Source of the DNA: Cerrena zonata
Taxonomy: Eukaryota > Basidiomycota > Agaricomycetes > Polyporales > Cerrenaceae
Reading direction: 5' to 3'
Assembly (NCBI GenBank): GCA_038087015.1
Contig: JASBNA010000020.1
Location: 186,001-250,000 of the forward strand
DNA length: 64,000 nt
Shown here: piece after piece, positions 63,501-64,000 of the stretch
Position numbering within the stretch: the first letter of the stretch is position 1
How the letters are laid out: every line of letters begins with the position of its first letter
The notes under the pieces: generated by a model
Seen by the model: only the letters and a program-made list of their open reading frames with translations
Databases searched by the model: none
Told to the model about the DNA's origin: nothing
Position numbers and translations under genes: made by a program

Positions 63501-64000
63501 CCGATATACATCAGACTCAAATGACACGACTCCACCTGCTGTACAAGGCTAGTTCCTTGCATGAGACCTGAACTTTCATCAGTGACTATACCCTAATACA
63601 CAAGTGACATGATAGCTCAGTTACTAAATGGGAAAGCCTCTTCTGTGTGACCGTACCTAATGGAGGCATGAATTGCTGTGGGACACTAGTAGCACAGTCC
63701 CATTTAATTCGTCGCGGGGCGGGTAGAAGACAATGTCCATTTTGGATACTGTATATTCGGCTACTAGACCTAGAGCTGTGAGAGATGAAAAAAGGTAGGA
63801 TAGTTACGGGACGGCCAAATCAAAATGTTGACGGGAAATGCGGTGCAACGGTGATAACATCTGTTACCTCCTTGAGGGCATTTTGTAACGCCACACAAGG
63901 AAGCCCAAATTCACGGGTGCCTGGTGGCTGCCAACCTCGTACGGAGGGGATATCCCCTGACCCAAGGACAGTTATGTCCCCGTTCAGTGTGCAATGTGCT
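60509..64000. other. Gene-poor region with one transcription-factor relic
   Basis: About 3.5 kb. Open frames here are short and lack family motifs, apart from the Zn(II)2Cys6 remnant at 61635-61823. A degenerate tRNA-Asn-like string (CTGTTAA and GTGAGTTCAATCC on the minus strand) lies near 60870-60925 without matching stems. No transposase, terminal repeats or RNA gene was recognised. Confidence 0.5.
61635..61823 (+). pseudogene. Relic of a Zn(II)2Cys6 transcription factor
   Basis: The frame from the ATG at 61635 reads KLKCDGRQTCGNCARRAIPC, then IYVPV. Cysteines 3 to 6 keep the exact C-X5-C-X2-C-X6-C spacing of the binuclear zinc cluster with a basic KLK before it. Where cysteine 2 should stand is CGC (Arg), one transition from TGC, and cysteine 1 is also missing. 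A plausible 60-base intron (61730-61789, with CTAAT near its end) joins to SSQGTTVNPG and a stop at 61821-61823, leaving no regulatory domain. No functional DNA-binding protein can be made from this alone; it is a fragment or decayed gene. Confidence 0.5.

Noticed and set aside
62349..63562. Several short frames in the last 1.7 kb
   Set aside because: None has a conserved motif, splice partners or a codon pattern like the neighbouring genes.
60509..64000. Possible transposable element in the gene-poor end
   Set aside because: No transposase or reverse-transcriptase motif, terminal repeat or target-site duplication could be identified by eye.

Overview
The window is nuclear DNA from a filamentous basidiomycete, most likely an Agaricomycete (mushroom-forming fungus). 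The evidence is the dense spliceosomal introns (mostly 48-65 bp, GT..AG), the absence of operons, the basidiomycete-typical families DUF6533, DUF6535 and DUF6699, and clear fungal orthologues of housekeeping genes. Exon coordinates were worked out by hand by joining conserved protein motifs across GT/AG boundaries. Where I give full exon lists, the summed lengths are multiples of three, except in two genes with an apparent one-base frameshift.

Layout. 1-5252 (+): C-terminal part of a DDX60/Ski2-like RNA helicase, cut by the window edge and carrying a one-base frameshift. 5905-7733 (+): DUF6533 membrane protein, probably broken. 8159-11884 (+): DHTKD1-type 2-oxoadipate dehydrogenase E1, 18 exons. 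12047-13092 (-): single-pass membrane protein. 13591-16366 (-): COPII coat protein SEC23, nine exons. 17144-18976 (+): divergent DUF6533 protein. 19384-20502 (-): unrecognised, fragmentary gene. 21820-30600: three tandem ~3 kb units, each a minus-strand DUF6533 gene plus a related upstream block; the middle copy looks dead. 30910-32807 (-): SDS23-like CBS protein, divergent from 33303-35280 (+), cystathionine gamma-synthase. 35560-36957 (+) and 37067-39791 (-): the N-terminal (CNH) and C-terminal halves of a Vps3/TGFBRAP1-type CORVET subunit, facing each other, as if the second half had been inverted in place. 40396-42540 and 42946-45307 (+): tandem DUF6535 membrane proteins. 46804-48114 (+): perilipin-like lipid-droplet protein. 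48643-49417 (+): macro-domain-like protein. 49855-52092 and 52637-54910 (+): tandem MFS sugar transporters. 55811-58159 (+): SPFH/Band-7 protein with an Ala/Glu-rich coiled coil and a one-base frameshift. 59320-60508 (+): DUF6699 protein. 60509-64000: gene-poor, holding a relic of a Zn(II)2Cys6 transcription factor.

The genes do not form one pathway. The window mixes conserved housekeeping genes (lysine/tryptophan catabolism, COPII, methionine synthesis, endosome tethering, lipid droplets, sugar uptake) with locally duplicating, decaying families of membrane proteins of unknown function. The most unusual feature is the CORVET subunit split into two convergent halves. Next come the ~3 kb tandem DUF6533 array with a shared C-terminal peptide motif and the one-base lesions in otherwise well-conserved genes.
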